A DNA stretch of 59,311 nt, from positions 1 through 59,311 of the forward strand of contig JBAZCI010000003.1 of the NCBI GenBank assembly GCA_041671025.1. Direction: 5' to 3'. Origin of the DNA: JBAZCI01 sp041671025. GTDB taxonomy: Bacteria; Patescibacteriota; Patescibacteriia; UBA10025. A model generated the notes under the pieces. The model ran no database searches. It saw only the letters and a program-made list of their open reading frames with translations, and was not told the origin of the DNA. Shown here piece by piece: positions 44,449 to 53,555 of this stretch. The first letter of the stretch is position 1. Each line of letters begins with the position of its first letter. The position numbers and the translations under genes are program-made.

Positions 44449-44883
44449 ATGCAGCAATTTGTCGTCCCACAATTTATCGACGTCGAGAATAAGATATTAG
44501 GCCCGATTACCGTCCGGCAGTTTGTCACTTTTTTAATCGGATTCGGATTAATCTTTCTTGAACTCAAAATATTCCAGTTTTGGATCGGGGCGATGCTCGG
44601 TGTGGTTACGTTTGGTGTCACGGGACTGTTCGCATTTGCAAAAGTGAACGGACGGCGGTTTCATTATTTCGTACTCACGATTATTCAGACACTTCAACGC
44701 CCCAAGCTTCAGGTGTGGAACAAAACACAGATGATCGAACGGATACAGAAAGAAAAAGAAAAGAAGAAGGACGAAATTATCCCCCCAAAACGTGCAGTAT
44801 CGGCAAGTCGTCTCGCTGAGTTGTCCCTTATTGTCGACACGGGAGGAGCATATCAGGAAGGCATTAAAGAAATAATGAAATAA
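44449..44883 (+). CDS. PrgI-family protein (VirB3-like T4SS component)
   Basis: A 144-residue membrane protein of the PrgI family, found in conjugation-type systems of Gram-positive and CPR bacteria beside VirB4 and considered the VirB3 counterpart. QQFVVPQFIDVENKILGPIT followed by VRQFVTFLIGFGLIFLELKI gives the typical start with two close membrane helices (~24-42 and ~45-65); RFHYFVLTIIQTLQRPKLQV leads to a charged tail (~100-130). It precedes the VirB4 pair in the usual order, with two bases to the next start. Confidence 0.88.
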   Translation: MQQFVVPQFIDVENKILGPITVRQFVTFLIGFGLIFLELKIFQFWIGAMLGVVTFGVTGLFAFAKVNGRRFHYFVLTIIQTLQRPKLQVWNKTQMIERIQKEKEKKKDEIIPPKRAVSASRLAELSLIVDTGGAYQEGIKEIMK

Positions 44884-44885
44884 CC

Positions 44886-45569
44886 ATGGCTACCAAGCAA
44901 GCAGCACCATCGAAACAGAAAGCTCCGCCGACACAGCACTTTTTAGACATTCTGGAAATTCGCGACGGTGTTATTGTCATGAAAGACGGAACTCTCCGTG
45001 CTGTGCTTCTTGCGTCGTCCATTAATTTTGCCTTGAAATCGGAAGAGGAACAGGAAGCGGTTATTGGCGGGTATGTTCAGTTTTTAAACTCCCTGGACTT
45101 CATGCTGCAAATCGTCGTTCAGTCCCGCAAGCTGAACATTGATGATTATCTGGAACGCCTGAAGAATATTGAGAAGCAGCAGACGAATGAATTGCTCAAG
45201 ATGCAAACGATCGAGTATCGTCAATACATCGCCGAACTTGTTGAGCTTGCGGATATCATGAGCAAACGTTTTTATATTATCGTTCCTTTTTCTCCCCGCA
45301 AGATGTCAACGCTCGGATTTTTGACCCGTCTTCGCGAGGCCTTGGTACCTACGTCGATTATCAACATCAAGCAAAAGAAATTTCAGCATTTTGTGGAAGA
45401 ACTCAATAAACGCGTCGGGTATGTGATTGACGGTCTTTCGTCTATTGGAGTGAAATCTGTTCCGCTGGATACACAAAGTCTTATTGAACTTTTTTACAAT
45501 ACCTATAATCCCGAGACATCCCCTCAGCAAAATATTCAAGATTTAGGTACGGTACAAGTGGACATGTAA
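44886..45569 (+). CDS. VirB4/TraC N-terminal-domain protein, separate chain
   Basis: A 227-residue soluble protein matching the N-terminal part of VirB4/TraC ATPases that in many systems is fused to the motor. It has DILEIRDGVIVMKDGTLRAV at the start, FLNSLDFMLQIVVQSRKLNI in the middle and RFYIIVPFSP later. It has no Walker motifs. ATG 44886 is two bases after PrgI, and the VirB4 ATPase begins one base after its stop, so the two halves are probably made in equal amounts. This split form is common in CPR loci to my knowledge. Confidence 0.8.
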   Translation: MATKQAAPSKQKAPPTQHFLDILEIRDGVIVMKDGTLRAVLLASSINFALKSEEEQEAVIGGYVQFLNSLDFMLQIVVQSRKLNIDDYLERLKNIEKQQTNELLKMQTIEYRQYIAELVELADIMSKRFYIIVPFSPRKMSTLGFLTRLREALVPTSIINIKQKKFQHFVEELNKRVGYVIDGLSSIGVKSVPLDTQSLIELFYNTYNPETSPQQNIQDLGTVQVDM

Positions 45570-45570
45570 T

Positions 45571-47496
45571 ATGCTTAATTTTTCTAAAAAAATACAATCA
45601 GTTCCCACAGAGGCTGCGCCGGACCTTTCGGTAAAGCAGCAGGAGTTGCTGCGCCAACAAGAACTTGAGGAGAAAAAATTCACCCTGGAGTCAGAGCGCA
45701 TTTATCGCATGGGCGTCGTTTCGGTGCGTGATCTTATCGCGCCTGCGGCACTCAAAGTCGAATCGAATCATCTCAAGCTGGGGTCGATGTTCTTGCGCAC
45801 CATTTTTGTCGTGACCTATCCCCGATACATTTCTGTCGGCTGGTTCGCGCCGATTATCAATCTCAATGTCCCGCTGGATATCGGCATGTTCTTTTATCCG
45901 CTGGGGTCGGAAATTATTTTGAAACAGTTGCGAAACAAAGTAGGTGCGCTCGAAGCGCAGATTTTGTCCGATGCGGAAAAAGGTTCGCCGCGCGACCCGA
46001 TCCGTGAAACGGCACTCCGGGATATTGAAAAGCTTCGCGACGACCTGACGCAAGGCGTTGAAAAGTTTTTTCAATTCGCTTTATACGTTACCGTATATTC
46101 GGAATCGCTTGAGAAGCTCAATCTGATAACGGAAAAAGTTGAATCGCTCTTCGGACAAAAACTTGTTTTTACAAAGCGCGTTTTCTATCAATCAGAACAA
46201 GGATTCAATTCGACCCTTCCGCTCGCTGACGACCAGCTGATGGTTGTGTTTAACATGCACACGTCTCCGTGCGCATCGACGTTCCCGTTCATTTCATCGG
46301 AATTGACCTCAGACAACGGGATTTTGTACGGAATTAACCGTCACAACAATAGTCTCATTCTGTTCGACCGTTTTTCACTGCAAAATGCTAATACGGTTGT
46401 ATTTGCAACTTCCGGTGCCGGCAAAAGTTATTCTGTCAAATTGGAAGTTCTGCGGAGTATGATGCTTGGCACGGACGTCATTATTATCGACCCGGAAAGG
46501 GAATACAAATATTTGTCTGATGCGGTAGGAGGTACGTACATCAATATTTCCCTTAATTCTGACAGCAAAATAAATCCGTTCGATTTGCCCCGTCAGGTCA
46601 ATGATCAAAAAACTGCTGATGTCATACGCTCGGCGGTCATCACCCTGAAAGGGCTTATGCGTCTCATGCTTGGCGAGATGTCGCATGAAGAGGACTCCAT
46701 TATTGACCGGGCACTAATCGAAACCTACGCCAAGAATGATATTACCCCCGAAGCTGATCTGTCGCGCGTGAAGGCTCCGCTTATGAAAGATCTTGAGGAA
46801 GTGCTAGGCGGAATGAAAGGCGGAGAAAATCTTGCTCTGCGACTCAAAAAATATACTGATGGCACTTTTTCAGGCCTCTTTAATTCTCCGACCAATGTGG
46901 AGGTCAATAACCAATTGGTGATATTCTCTGTCCGCGACCTGGAAGATGAATTGCGGCCGATCGGAATTTCGACCATTATTTCGTATATCTGGAATATCGT
47001 GCGATCGGAACTAAAAAAGCGCATCATGGTTATCGACGAAGCCTGGTGGCTGATGCAACACGAGGACAGCGCAAAATTTATTTATGCACTAGTGAAGCGG
47101 TGCCGCAAATACTATCTCGGCATTACGACGATTACGCAGGATGTGAGCGACTTTTTGCTCTCACCGTACGGACAGGCGATTGTCACTAATTCATCCATCC
47201 AATTGCTCATGAAGCAGTCCCCCGCATCAATTGATATTGTGGCAAAAACCTTTTTGCTGACACAGGGAGAAAAATATCTTTTGCTGGAAAGCGGCGTCGG
47301 AGAAGGCATATTTTTTGCCGGATCAAAACACGCAGCCATCAAGGTTGTCGCGTCGTATACTGAGGACCAGATTATTACATCTGACCCGCGGCAATTGCTG
47401 GAGATTGAGGCCGCGAAGCGTGAGTTTGAACAGAGTATTGCCGGACAGGAGAACGCTACAGAACAGTCGGAGGGGCCCGAAGAATTACCCATATAA
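45571..47496 (+). CDS. virB4: VirB4-family secretion ATPase
   Basis: The 641-residue motor ATPase of a type IV secretion-like or competence-type apparatus, at the cytoplasmic face of the membrane. FATSGAGKSYSVKLEVLRSM is the Walker A segment (~278-297) followed by DVIIIDPEREYKYL. RIMVIDEAWWLMQ is Walker B (~484-496), and TITQDVSDFL is the downstream sensor block. The N-terminal 200 residues contain SERIYRMGVVSVRDLIAPAA and a region with two short hydrophobic stretches. Length is usual for the family given that the extra N-terminal domain is encoded by the gene before. The next gene starts three bases after its stop. Confidence 0.93.
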   Translation: MLNFSKKIQSVPTEAAPDLSVKQQELLRQQELEEKKFTLESERIYRMGVVSVRDLIAPAALKVESNHLKLGSMFLRTIFVVTYPRYISVGWFAPIINLNVPLDIGMFFYPLGSEIILKQLRNKVGALEAQILSDAEKGSPRDPIRETALRDIEKLRDDLTQGVEKFFQFALYVTVYSESLEKLNLITEKVESLFGQKLVFTKRVFYQSEQGFNSTLPLADDQLMVVFNMHTSPCASTFPFISSELTSDNGILYGINRHNNSLILFDRFSLQNANTVVFATSGAGKSYSVKLEVLRSMMLGTDVIIIDPEREYKYLSDAVGGTYINISLNSDSKINPFDLPRQVNDQKTADVIRSAVITLKGLMRLMLGEMSHEEDSIIDRALIETYAKNDITPEADLSRVKAPLMKDLEEVLGGMKGGENLALRLKKYTDGTFSGLFNSPTNVEVNNQLVIFSVRDLEDELRPIGISTIISYIWNIVRSELKKRIMVIDEAWWLMQHEDSAKFIYALVKRCRKYYLGITTITQDVSDFLLSPYGQAIVTNSSIQLLMKQSPASIDIVAKTFLLTQGEKYLLLESGVGEGIFFAGSKHAAIKVVASYTEDQIITSDPRQLLEIEAAKREFEQSIAGQENATEQSEGPEELPI

Positions 47497-47499
47497 TCT

Positions 47500-48045
47500 A
47501 TGTGCTATCTGCGTATCAGTTCAGTCATCGCGATCGGTGTACTGACGTTAGTTACCGCCGCGTGCACCAAACAGGCTGATCCTGCGTCAAACACGACTGT
47601 CAATCAGGCAGTGAATGTGGTTAACACCGTCAACAGTCTCGAACCGGCACCTGCGCAGCAGGCGATCAGTGAAGCGGTCAGTAAGCAGCGGCTGGTCACG
47701 CATTTCGTTGAACGTTGGGGGACATATTCCAACCAGAGCAATTTTGAAAACATCAGTGAGGCTCTCCCGTTCATGACTGACTCGATGCAGGTGTATGGGC
47801 GTCAGCTGATTGCTACAGGGCGCGCACGACCGTCCGGAGAAACGTTTTTTGGCACAACGACGGTAGTCCTTTCAACAGTTGATGGTGCATCAACGGATGC
47901 CAGTGCAGAATACACTGTTTCCACCCAGCGTATTGAAAAAACCGGCGACAGTGAGCGTGCGTACTATCAGGATATTGTTGTGACGCTCCAAAAAGTCGCA
48001 GGAGAGTGGAAGGTCAATAAGGCCGTTTGGGTCGGCATGAAGTAA
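47500..48045 (+). CDS. Putative lipoprotein or exported protein of the secretion-like operon
   Basis: A 181-residue exported protein. The N-terminus has a short hydrophobic core ending LTLVTAACTK, a possible lipoprotein signal with Cys22 as the lipid site, although the -3 residue (Thr) is not ideal. A Ser/Thr/Asn/Val-rich linker follows, then a compact domain (~60-181) with alternating strands (GTTTVVLSTVDG, DIVVTLQKVAGEWKVNKAVW) that resembles an NTF2- or VirB8-like alpha/beta roll. The gene lies directly after VirB4 and before a pilin-like gene, where VirB7/VirB8-type parts could be expected. That comparison is a guess. Confidence 0.7.
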   Translation: MCYLRISSVIAIGVLTLVTAACTKQADPASNTTVNQAVNVVNTVNSLEPAPAQQAISEAVSKQRLVTHFVERWGTYSNQSNFENISEALPFMTDSMQVYGRQLIATGRARPSGETFFGTTTVVLSTVDGASTDASAEYTVSTQRIEKTGDSERAYYQDIVVTLQKVAGEWKVNKAVWVGMK

Positions 48046-48054
48046 CTATCTGCT

Positions 48055-49071
48055 ATGAAGCTTTCGAATCGTAACATGAAAATTCTGAAAGGCCTGTTTG
48101 CAACGGTCATTATTGCCAGTCAACTGTCTATTCCATTTTTTGCTCATGCGCAGAGCGCATTGACGAATCCAGATATCTGCGCAATTAGTAGTCAATCTAC
48201 AAAGTACATCAAGATTGGCACACCCATTCCTGGCGTGACACAGACACTACGGGAAAAAACCGATGCAGGAAGTACTGGCACGAGGACTGTATACGCAGTC
48301 AAAGATTTACCCTGTTTTATCATCGGCATTTATAAATATTTTGCCGGAATAGCGGGTGTGCTCTCGGCAGTTATGATCATGTACGGCGGGTATAAGTATG
48401 TCATCAGCTTTGGAAGTCCGGCACGCTTTACCGATGCTCAAGATACGATCGTATCTGCAATGGTCGGTTTGGCGTTGACGCTCGGCTCGTATATCATCCT
48501 GTATACGATAAACCCCGCGCTTGTGGATTTGTCTAAGTTAAGTATAAAAGATGTTGCTCCTGTGGAACAGGGTCTAAGCGGGGACTGGGAAAATTTAAAT
48601 TTTTGCAGGGACAAAGGTGAGTATACTTCAACGGTAAATTGCGGCAGTGTATGGAATGGCGATGATCAGAAGGGATGTATTATTGTAGGAGGAGATTGCA
48701 CTCATAATGCGCAGGGCGTTTGTTTGGGGTCTAAAATACTTTTCGACGGGAAACCTCGCATTAGCTGCTTTGCATCTAGTAATTTAAATCTTATCAGTTT
48801 GACATATACGAAACCCGGAGAAACCGAAAAGAAGGAAAGAAAAATGAGAGGAGATCCGACGGTCAGCTGTGGCCTTATTAAAGATGATTGTACTGAGGTT
48901 CCCGGTACGGGCGCATGTTTAGTCGGCGGGCGAGGTATCGGCACGAAGTGTCCCGCTAACCAGGGATGCGTGATCTTTTGGGATAATGCATTTTCTATTA
49001 ATACTGCGGGCGGATTGAATCCGTCGGGAGACGGCATCATTGGTTCTTATAACCAATTCGACTGTTATTAA
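48055..49071 (+). CDS. T4SS pilin-like (TrbC/VirB2-type) membrane protein
   Basis: A 338-residue protein with a signal segment ending FFAHAQS and two membrane helices at ~90-115 and ~133-158: IYKYFAGIAGVLSAVMIMYG and AMVGLALTLGSYIILYTINP, separated by YKYVISFGSPARFTDAQDTI. This helix, G-x-x-Y-x-x-S-x-G loop, helix, N-P plan is that of the T4SS pilin/TrbC family in CPR genomes. The C-terminal ~150 residues are Cys-rich (about a dozen Cys) and probably outside the cell, an extension not found in classical VirB2. The same core recurs in the gene at 51002. Confidence 0.82.
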   Translation: MKLSNRNMKILKGLFATVIIASQLSIPFFAHAQSALTNPDICAISSQSTKYIKIGTPIPGVTQTLREKTDAGSTGTRTVYAVKDLPCFIIGIYKYFAGIAGVLSAVMIMYGGYKYVISFGSPARFTDAQDTIVSAMVGLALTLGSYIILYTINPALVDLSKLSIKDVAPVEQGLSGDWENLNFCRDKGEYTSTVNCGSVWNGDDQKGCIIVGGDCTHNAQGVCLGSKILFDGKPRISCFASSNLNLISLTYTKPGETEKKERKMRGDPTVSCGLIKDDCTEVPGTGACLVGGRGIGTKCPANQGCVIFWDNAFSINTAGGLNPSGDGIIGSYNQFDCY

Positions 49072-49082
49072 TTAAGAACTAT

Positions 49083-50345
49083 ATGTTTCGAAAACAATTT
49101 CTGATTATAGCTTTTATTCTCGTCGTCATCGCAATTGCTGCAATGATTTATTTTGTGTTTTTTAAGGATGTTATTTCGCCTCTGGCAAATAATACCAATG
49201 GGGGTACAAACGGTACGCTTCCCGGCACGAATAACGCCGCAACGAATCGCGTAACCGTCAATGATATTCTGGCAAACTTGCCAGTCATCAATGCCTCTAC
49301 TAACGCGCTGTCAACTAGTGTGAACGCCGTGCCAGACACAATTGCACGCGGTGGCGTAACGACGGTGTTATCCGTTACAGAAACGTCAGCAGTATCAGCG
49401 GCAATTGCAAGTGATGGATCAAGTGTCGTGTATTACGACCCTATTACTAAAAAGTTTTACCGTGTCAGCAAGGACGGCAAATCTCGTATCGAGCTTTCAA
49501 GTCAAATATTTCCCGATGTGACAAATATTGTATGGTCTCCGTCAAAAGATTCTGCCATTATAACGTTTCCAGACCAGAGTAAAATCTTATTTAATTTTTC
49601 TAACGGTACACAGGCTACGCTCCCAAAGGAATGGGACGACATAACGTTTTCCCCCCAAGGTAATCAGGTTGCATACAAATTCATCACGACGGATGTCAAC
49701 AACCGGTGGCTTGCTGTTTCACAGCCTGACGGCTCAGAATCCGTGGGCGTGGAACCGCTCGGAGATAACGATGAAGATGTACAGGTTGCGTGGTCACCGG
49801 ACAATCAAATCGTGGGGCTTTTTCATAAAAGTAGCAGCGATACGCAGGAAGAAGTGATTCCGATCGGATTCCACGGGGAAAATTTCAAGTCCTTTGCGGT
49901 TGAAGGAAGAGGGTTTGAAAGCAAATGGTCACCGACAGGCGACAAGTTGTTATACACCACGTATAACAGCGAAACAAATTATAATCCGACGTTAACGCTC
50001 GTAAACGTTCAGGGCGATCAGGTCGGCCAGCAACGCCAGTCGTTGGGAATACAAACCTGGGTTGATAAATGCACATTCGCATCGAGCGGATCGATATTAT
50101 ATTGCGCTGTTCCTCAGAAACCGCCCGAGGGTAGTGGCATTTATCCGGAATTGGCGACCAGTACGCCGGATGTGTTTTGGCGTGTAGATCTTGCCACCGG
50201 TCTCCGGACACCACTTGCGGTGCCAGTTGATGAGAATGGAAATAGTCAATTCAGCGCTCAAAATATATTCTTGTCTACCGGTGAAGATTTTCTGTATTTT
50301 ACCGACGCGACGAGCGGACGGATATTGCGCGTACAGCTAAAATAA
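49083..50345 (+). CDS. Membrane-anchored beta-propeller (WD40/TolB-like) protein
   Basis: A 420-residue protein with one N-terminal membrane helix (~5-28; FLIIAFILVVIAIAAMIYFV), an Asn/Thr-rich linker and a propeller of repeated blades. The blade marks are NIVWSPSKDSAIITFPDQ, DITFSPQGNQVAYKF, QVAWSPDNQIVGLF and ESKWSPTGDKLLYTTY, each with the W/F-S-P-x-G/D/K core typical of WD40-like and TolB repeats. The propeller is expected outside the membrane and to bind protein partners. It lies 11 bases after the pilin-like gene and 21 before the DsbA-like gene, so it is part of the operon. Confidence 0.8.
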   Translation: MFRKQFLIIAFILVVIAIAAMIYFVFFKDVISPLANNTNGGTNGTLPGTNNAATNRVTVNDILANLPVINASTNALSTSVNAVPDTIARGGVTTVLSVTETSAVSAAIASDGSSVVYYDPITKKFYRVSKDGKSRIELSSQIFPDVTNIVWSPSKDSAIITFPDQSKILFNFSNGTQATLPKEWDDITFSPQGNQVAYKFITTDVNNRWLAVSQPDGSESVGVEPLGDNDEDVQVAWSPDNQIVGLFHKSSSDTQEEVIPIGFHGENFKSFAVEGRGFESKWSPTGDKLLYTTYNSETNYNPTLTLVNVQGDQVGQQRQSLGIQTWVDKCTFASSGSILYCAVPQKPPEGSGIYPELATSTPDVFWRVDLATGLRTPLAVPVDENGNSQFSAQNIFLSTGEDFLYFTDATSGRILRVQLK

Positions 50346-50366
50346 GAGTGTTTCGGCAGATATTTT

Positions 50367-50996
50367 ATGAATAAATCCACACTCGCGCTTGTTGCCTTGC
50401 TTTGCGTGGGTGCGGTGGTATTGCTTGTATATGGATATTCAGTTTTGAGCCGTGGGGGATCCGATGACCCAACGATTGTTAGTGTGCCCCCGCCGGTGAC
50501 TGAACGTGACCCGGTGTTGGGATCTTCAGACGCGCGCGTAACTATTATAGAGTTCTCTGATTTTGAATGTCCGTTCTGTAAGAATTCCCAGTCGATACTG
50601 ACTGAAATACTTGAGAAATATCCTGACGATGTGAGACTGGTTTGGAAAGATATGCCGAATGAGGACTCACATCCCCATGCCGCATCCGCTGCTCGGGCTG
50701 CCCGATGCGCACAAGATCAAGGGAAGTTTTGGGAGTACCATGATCTGTTATTTGCAAATCAGGCTCAGTTATCTGATGAAATGTATCCTGTGTTGGCGAG
50801 CACGCTTAATTTGAATGTACCGGCGTTCCAGAGCTGCTTATTGAGGCCAGTGCCAGATGTGGTGAGCCAGGGACTTCAGGAGGGATTAGAACGCGGGATC
50901 ACAGCAACTCCCCACTACTTCGTGAATTCTTTGCAAAAAAGTGGTAGTATGACTATTGCAGAACTCGAGTTGCTAGTTAAGTCGGAACTGAGATAA
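50367..50996 (+). CDS. DsbA-family thiol-disulfide oxidoreductase
   Basis: A 209-residue thioredoxin-fold protein held by an N-terminal membrane helix (~5-27). VTIIEFSDFECPFCKNSQ contains the redox pair Cys68-x-x-Cys71, followed by the DsbA helical insert (SAARAARCAQDQGKFWEYHD) and GITATPHYFVNS, in which the cis-Pro segment reads T-P. It should form disulfide bonds in exported proteins; the Cys-rich products of this operon and of the gene at 6286 are natural clients. It starts 21 bases after the propeller gene and ends five bases before the transglycosylase gene. Confidence 0.9.
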   Translation: MNKSTLALVALLCVGAVVLLVYGYSVLSRGGSDDPTIVSVPPPVTERDPVLGSSDARVTIIEFSDFECPFCKNSQSILTEILEKYPDDVRLVWKDMPNEDSHPHAASAARAARCAQDQGKFWEYHDLLFANQAQLSDEMYPVLASTLNLNVPAFQSCLLRPVPDVVSQGLQEGLERGITATPHYFVNSLQKSGSMTIAELELLVKSELR

Positions 50997-51001
50997 TACA
51001 T

Positions 51002-53083
51002 ATGGTGAGTAAGATTTATTTCGTAGTATTCTTAGTAGCAGTTTTTTTTGGGGTATTTTCACATACCGGTAACGCGGCTGTTGAAACATGTGGAGATCTT
51101 GGACTTCAAACAATAGCCTCAGATTGCCGAGTAGACACCTGTGCTAATCAGCAGGGGTGTTATTGCGATGTCGCGCCACATACGCATCTGTGTTGTGCGG
51201 ATCCGCTCAATATTACTGCTGGGTCCAAATGTTACGACAAGTCAACTGGCTCTATTGTTGGTTCGCTTTCTGTGACGCCACCTGACGCTACTATTGTCGT
51301 TCCAGAAGAAGAAAAAAAAGTTTTTTTTAAACCGCAGTTTACCTTACCGGGATCAAAATTTATTGCCGGGCAGAATATCGAAATAACCGGATCAACGATC
51401 GGCGAATGGATATCTGCTTTTTATGTATTTTTTGTCGGTATAGCCGGTATTTTATCTACAGTGATGATAATGTGGGGCGGGTATCAATATGTCACAAGCT
51501 TCGGAAGTCAGACGCAGTTGACAAAAGCGAAAGAGCAAATCGAGTCGTCGATTATCGGGTTGGTACTGTCGCTCGGTGCGTATATCATTTTAGTTACGAT
51601 TAATCCTGCGTTGGTCAATTTCAAAAATTTATCGATCAAATACGTTTCTACCATAGAGCAAGGTTTTCCAGGAGAGAATGTATTGTCTGGTGATGAATTT
51701 CTCTCGGGGAGTTGGAAATTTTTTGATGCAGTAGAATGGAATGGAGGGAATGTAAGTGCCTATGATGCATTAATTACAGAAATTGCGAGCGGCAAAGTTG
51801 ACCGCGACGTGGTAAAGGCAATTATGTTAATTGAATCCTCAGGCGATCCGAACGCAAAATCTGGGTTGGGCGCATGCGGACTTATGCAGGTGATGCCTGC
51901 GACGGCGGGGGTTGCAGATTGTACGCCGTTGTATGATCCGAGAACCAATATTACAGCTGGCGTTGCGTTTCTTCAATTTATTTTTTCAGATACCTGTCCG
52001 AACGCAACACAGAAAGATCCGTGCCCCAAAGGTCCGGTTTGTGTTGAGGGAAACCTCATGTATGTAGCTGCGGCATATAACGGAGGAAGAGGGGCAAATA
52101 AATGTAGTTCAGAACGTGCTGCAACTGAGGAAGATCCGGTAGCGAGGGAGGGATGTCCGGGAGAAACATGGTGGCAGTGTGTGAAGAACCCTAAATATGC
52201 GCCGACACGGGAGTATGTTCAATGGTTTCAGCAGGCTCTTGATAAGATAAAACATGACCCGACATTCGCATGGACTACCACGAGCGGAGGACCCCAAACT
52301 TCTACCGGGATTCAGTGTCTGTGCACAACCTGCAATCAATCGGCAGGTGCTGATTGTCCCCAGGTATCTTGCCAGTCATGCGATGCATCGCAATGTCAAT
52401 GGACTGCGGGAGGAAGCTGTGATCAAGTGGCAAAGGGACCTTCGGGAAGCAGCGCACTCGGGTTTTGTTCCGGAGGGTGTGTCTTAAATGGCGAGTGTTA
52501 TACAACAGGCATGTGCCATCCACAGGCGACTTCCGGCGAATTCTGCAATCGAGGGACGTGGACGCCGCATTGCGGCAACGGTGTGTGCGATTGCGGTGAA
52601 AACACTTCGGCATGCGCGGAGGATTGTCCGAGTTCCAGTACGTCTTCCGGTACCTGTAATAATAATTTTCTGGATGCCGGAGAAACATGCGATTATCTCA
52701 ACATGGGCACGGCGACATGCGCAAGCATGGGCTTTTACTGTGGGAGCCTTTCCTGTAACGCTTCCTGCTCCGGATTCAATACGACTCAATGCACGTCCGG
52801 TTCCTGCGGTGACGGGATTATTCAATGCCAGGAGCAGTGCGAACAGGCATCACAATGTACAGGAACCCAACTACCGTATGGGGCATGTACGGTTCCAAGC
52901 TGTACAAGCTGCACATGCGGGGGCACGGTAAATTGCACAGGTACCCTTGCCGGATGCGCGCGCGTAGGAGCGCAACCCGGTAGTGATTATTGCCGATTCT
53001 GCAATCCTTCTACCGATACCGTGACCAACTGTGGCGAGAGTCCTGTCATAGAATCTCAACCGGTTGGTCCGCCTGCGGCCTAG
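51002..53083 (+). CDS. Pilin-like membrane domain fused to lytic transglycosylase and Cys-rich tail
   Basis: A 693-residue three-part protein. After a signal segment (ends NAAVETC) come two membrane helices at ~138-160 and ~175-200 with YQYVTSFGSQTQLTKAKEQI between them, the same VirB2/TrbC pilin plan as the gene at 48055. Residues ~245-430 are an SLT-type lytic transglycosylase: VKAIMLIESSGDPNAKSG with the likely catalytic Glu277, GLMQVMPAT and YVAAAYNGGRGANK. Residues ~435-693 are Cys-rich repeats, e.g. CGNGVCDCGENTSACAEDC. Transglycosylases open peptidoglycan for secretion machines (VirB1 role); fusion to a pilin-like core would place it in the channel. It is the last gene of the operon. 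Confidence 0.88.
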   Translation: MVSKIYFVVFLVAVFFGVFSHTGNAAVETCGDLGLQTIASDCRVDTCANQQGCYCDVAPHTHLCCADPLNITAGSKCYDKSTGSIVGSLSVTPPDATIVVPEEEKKVFFKPQFTLPGSKFIAGQNIEITGSTIGEWISAFYVFFVGIAGILSTVMIMWGGYQYVTSFGSQTQLTKAKEQIESSIIGLVLSLGAYIILVTINPALVNFKNLSIKYVSTIEQGFPGENVLSGDEFLSGSWKFFDAVEWNGGNVSAYDALITEIASGKVDRDVVKAIMLIESSGDPNAKSGLGACGLMQVMPATAGVADCTPLYDPRTNITAGVAFLQFIFSDTCPNATQKDPCPKGPVCVEGNLMYVAAAYNGGRGANKCSSERAATEEDPVAREGCPGETWWQCVKNPKYAPTREYVQWFQQALDKIKHDPTFAWTTTSGGPQTSTGIQCLCTTCNQSAGADCPQVSCQSCDASQCQWTAGGSCDQVAKGPSGSSALGFCSGGCVLNGECYTTGMCHPQATSGEFCNRGTWTPHCGNGVCDCGENTSACAEDCPSSSTSSGTCNNNFLDAGETCDYLNMGTATCASMGFYCGSLSCNASCSGFNTTQCTSGSCGDGIIQCQEQCEQASQCTGTQLPYGACTVPSCTSCTCGGTVNCTGTLAGCARVGAQPGSDYCRFCNPSTDTVTNCGESPVIESQPVGPPAA

Positions 53084-53137
53084 TTTTTGAGAGTGTTGTC
53101 ATTTGCAGTAAAGCCCGAGAGACAATATATGCACGCA

Positions 53138-53166
53138 TTGACATGTCGGCGCCTTTCTGGTATACC
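53138..53166 (+). promoter_or_regulatory. Promoter of the small gene at 53303
   Basis: TTGACA (53138-53143) and TATACC (53161-53166) are exactly 17 bases apart. The predicted leader of about 130 bases contains one hairpin-like pair, TTTTGCA and TGCAAAA, before the ribosome-binding site GGGAAGAGG. Confidence 0.65.
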
Positions 53167-53302
53167 CAAATCAGTAAGTAACAAAAAAGTTTTTTCTCAT
53201 TCTCACTGAACTGAGAGGAGGTCGTATCGAAAAGGTAATTTTGCACGTTTCCTAAAATGCAAAACGGTGTGTACATTTTTTCCTCAAGAGGGAAGAGGTC
53301 AT

Positions 53303-53548
53303 ATGGCTAAAAAATGCACGAAGCAGTGCATTAAAGGGCTGAAACATGCGGGTACTGTTAGACGTAGCCCAGCAGAAGAAGTCAATTGGTGTCCCGTGCA
53401 TAATGTATTTTTTCTGAGCACAGAGCCGATGCGCGGTACTCCTTCTGATCTTATGAAAAGGTTGGAAGTTAGTGGGAGAACTGGCGATTTTACGCCAGAA
53501 GAATTTGGGAGGAAGGTACTCAAGCTTAAGAAAATTGTAGTTAGGTAG
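53303..53548 (+). CDS. Small Cys/His-containing hypothetical protein
   Basis: An 81-residue basic protein. KKCTKQCIKGLKHAG and NWCPVHNVFFLS place two Cys, a Cys and two His so that a small zinc-binding fold is possible (C-x3-C ... C-x2-H), followed by a helical C-terminal half. The ATG at 53303 is preceded by GGGAAGAGG; a longer open frame from 53267 has no support. It forms its own unit, with a promoter at 53138 and a terminator at 53556. No family is recognised. Confidence 0.65.
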   Translation: MAKKCTKQCIKGLKHAGTVRRSPAEEVNWCPVHNVFFLSTEPMRGTPSDLMKRLEVSGRTGDFTPEEFGRKVLKLKKIVVR

Positions 53549-53555
53549 ACTACAC

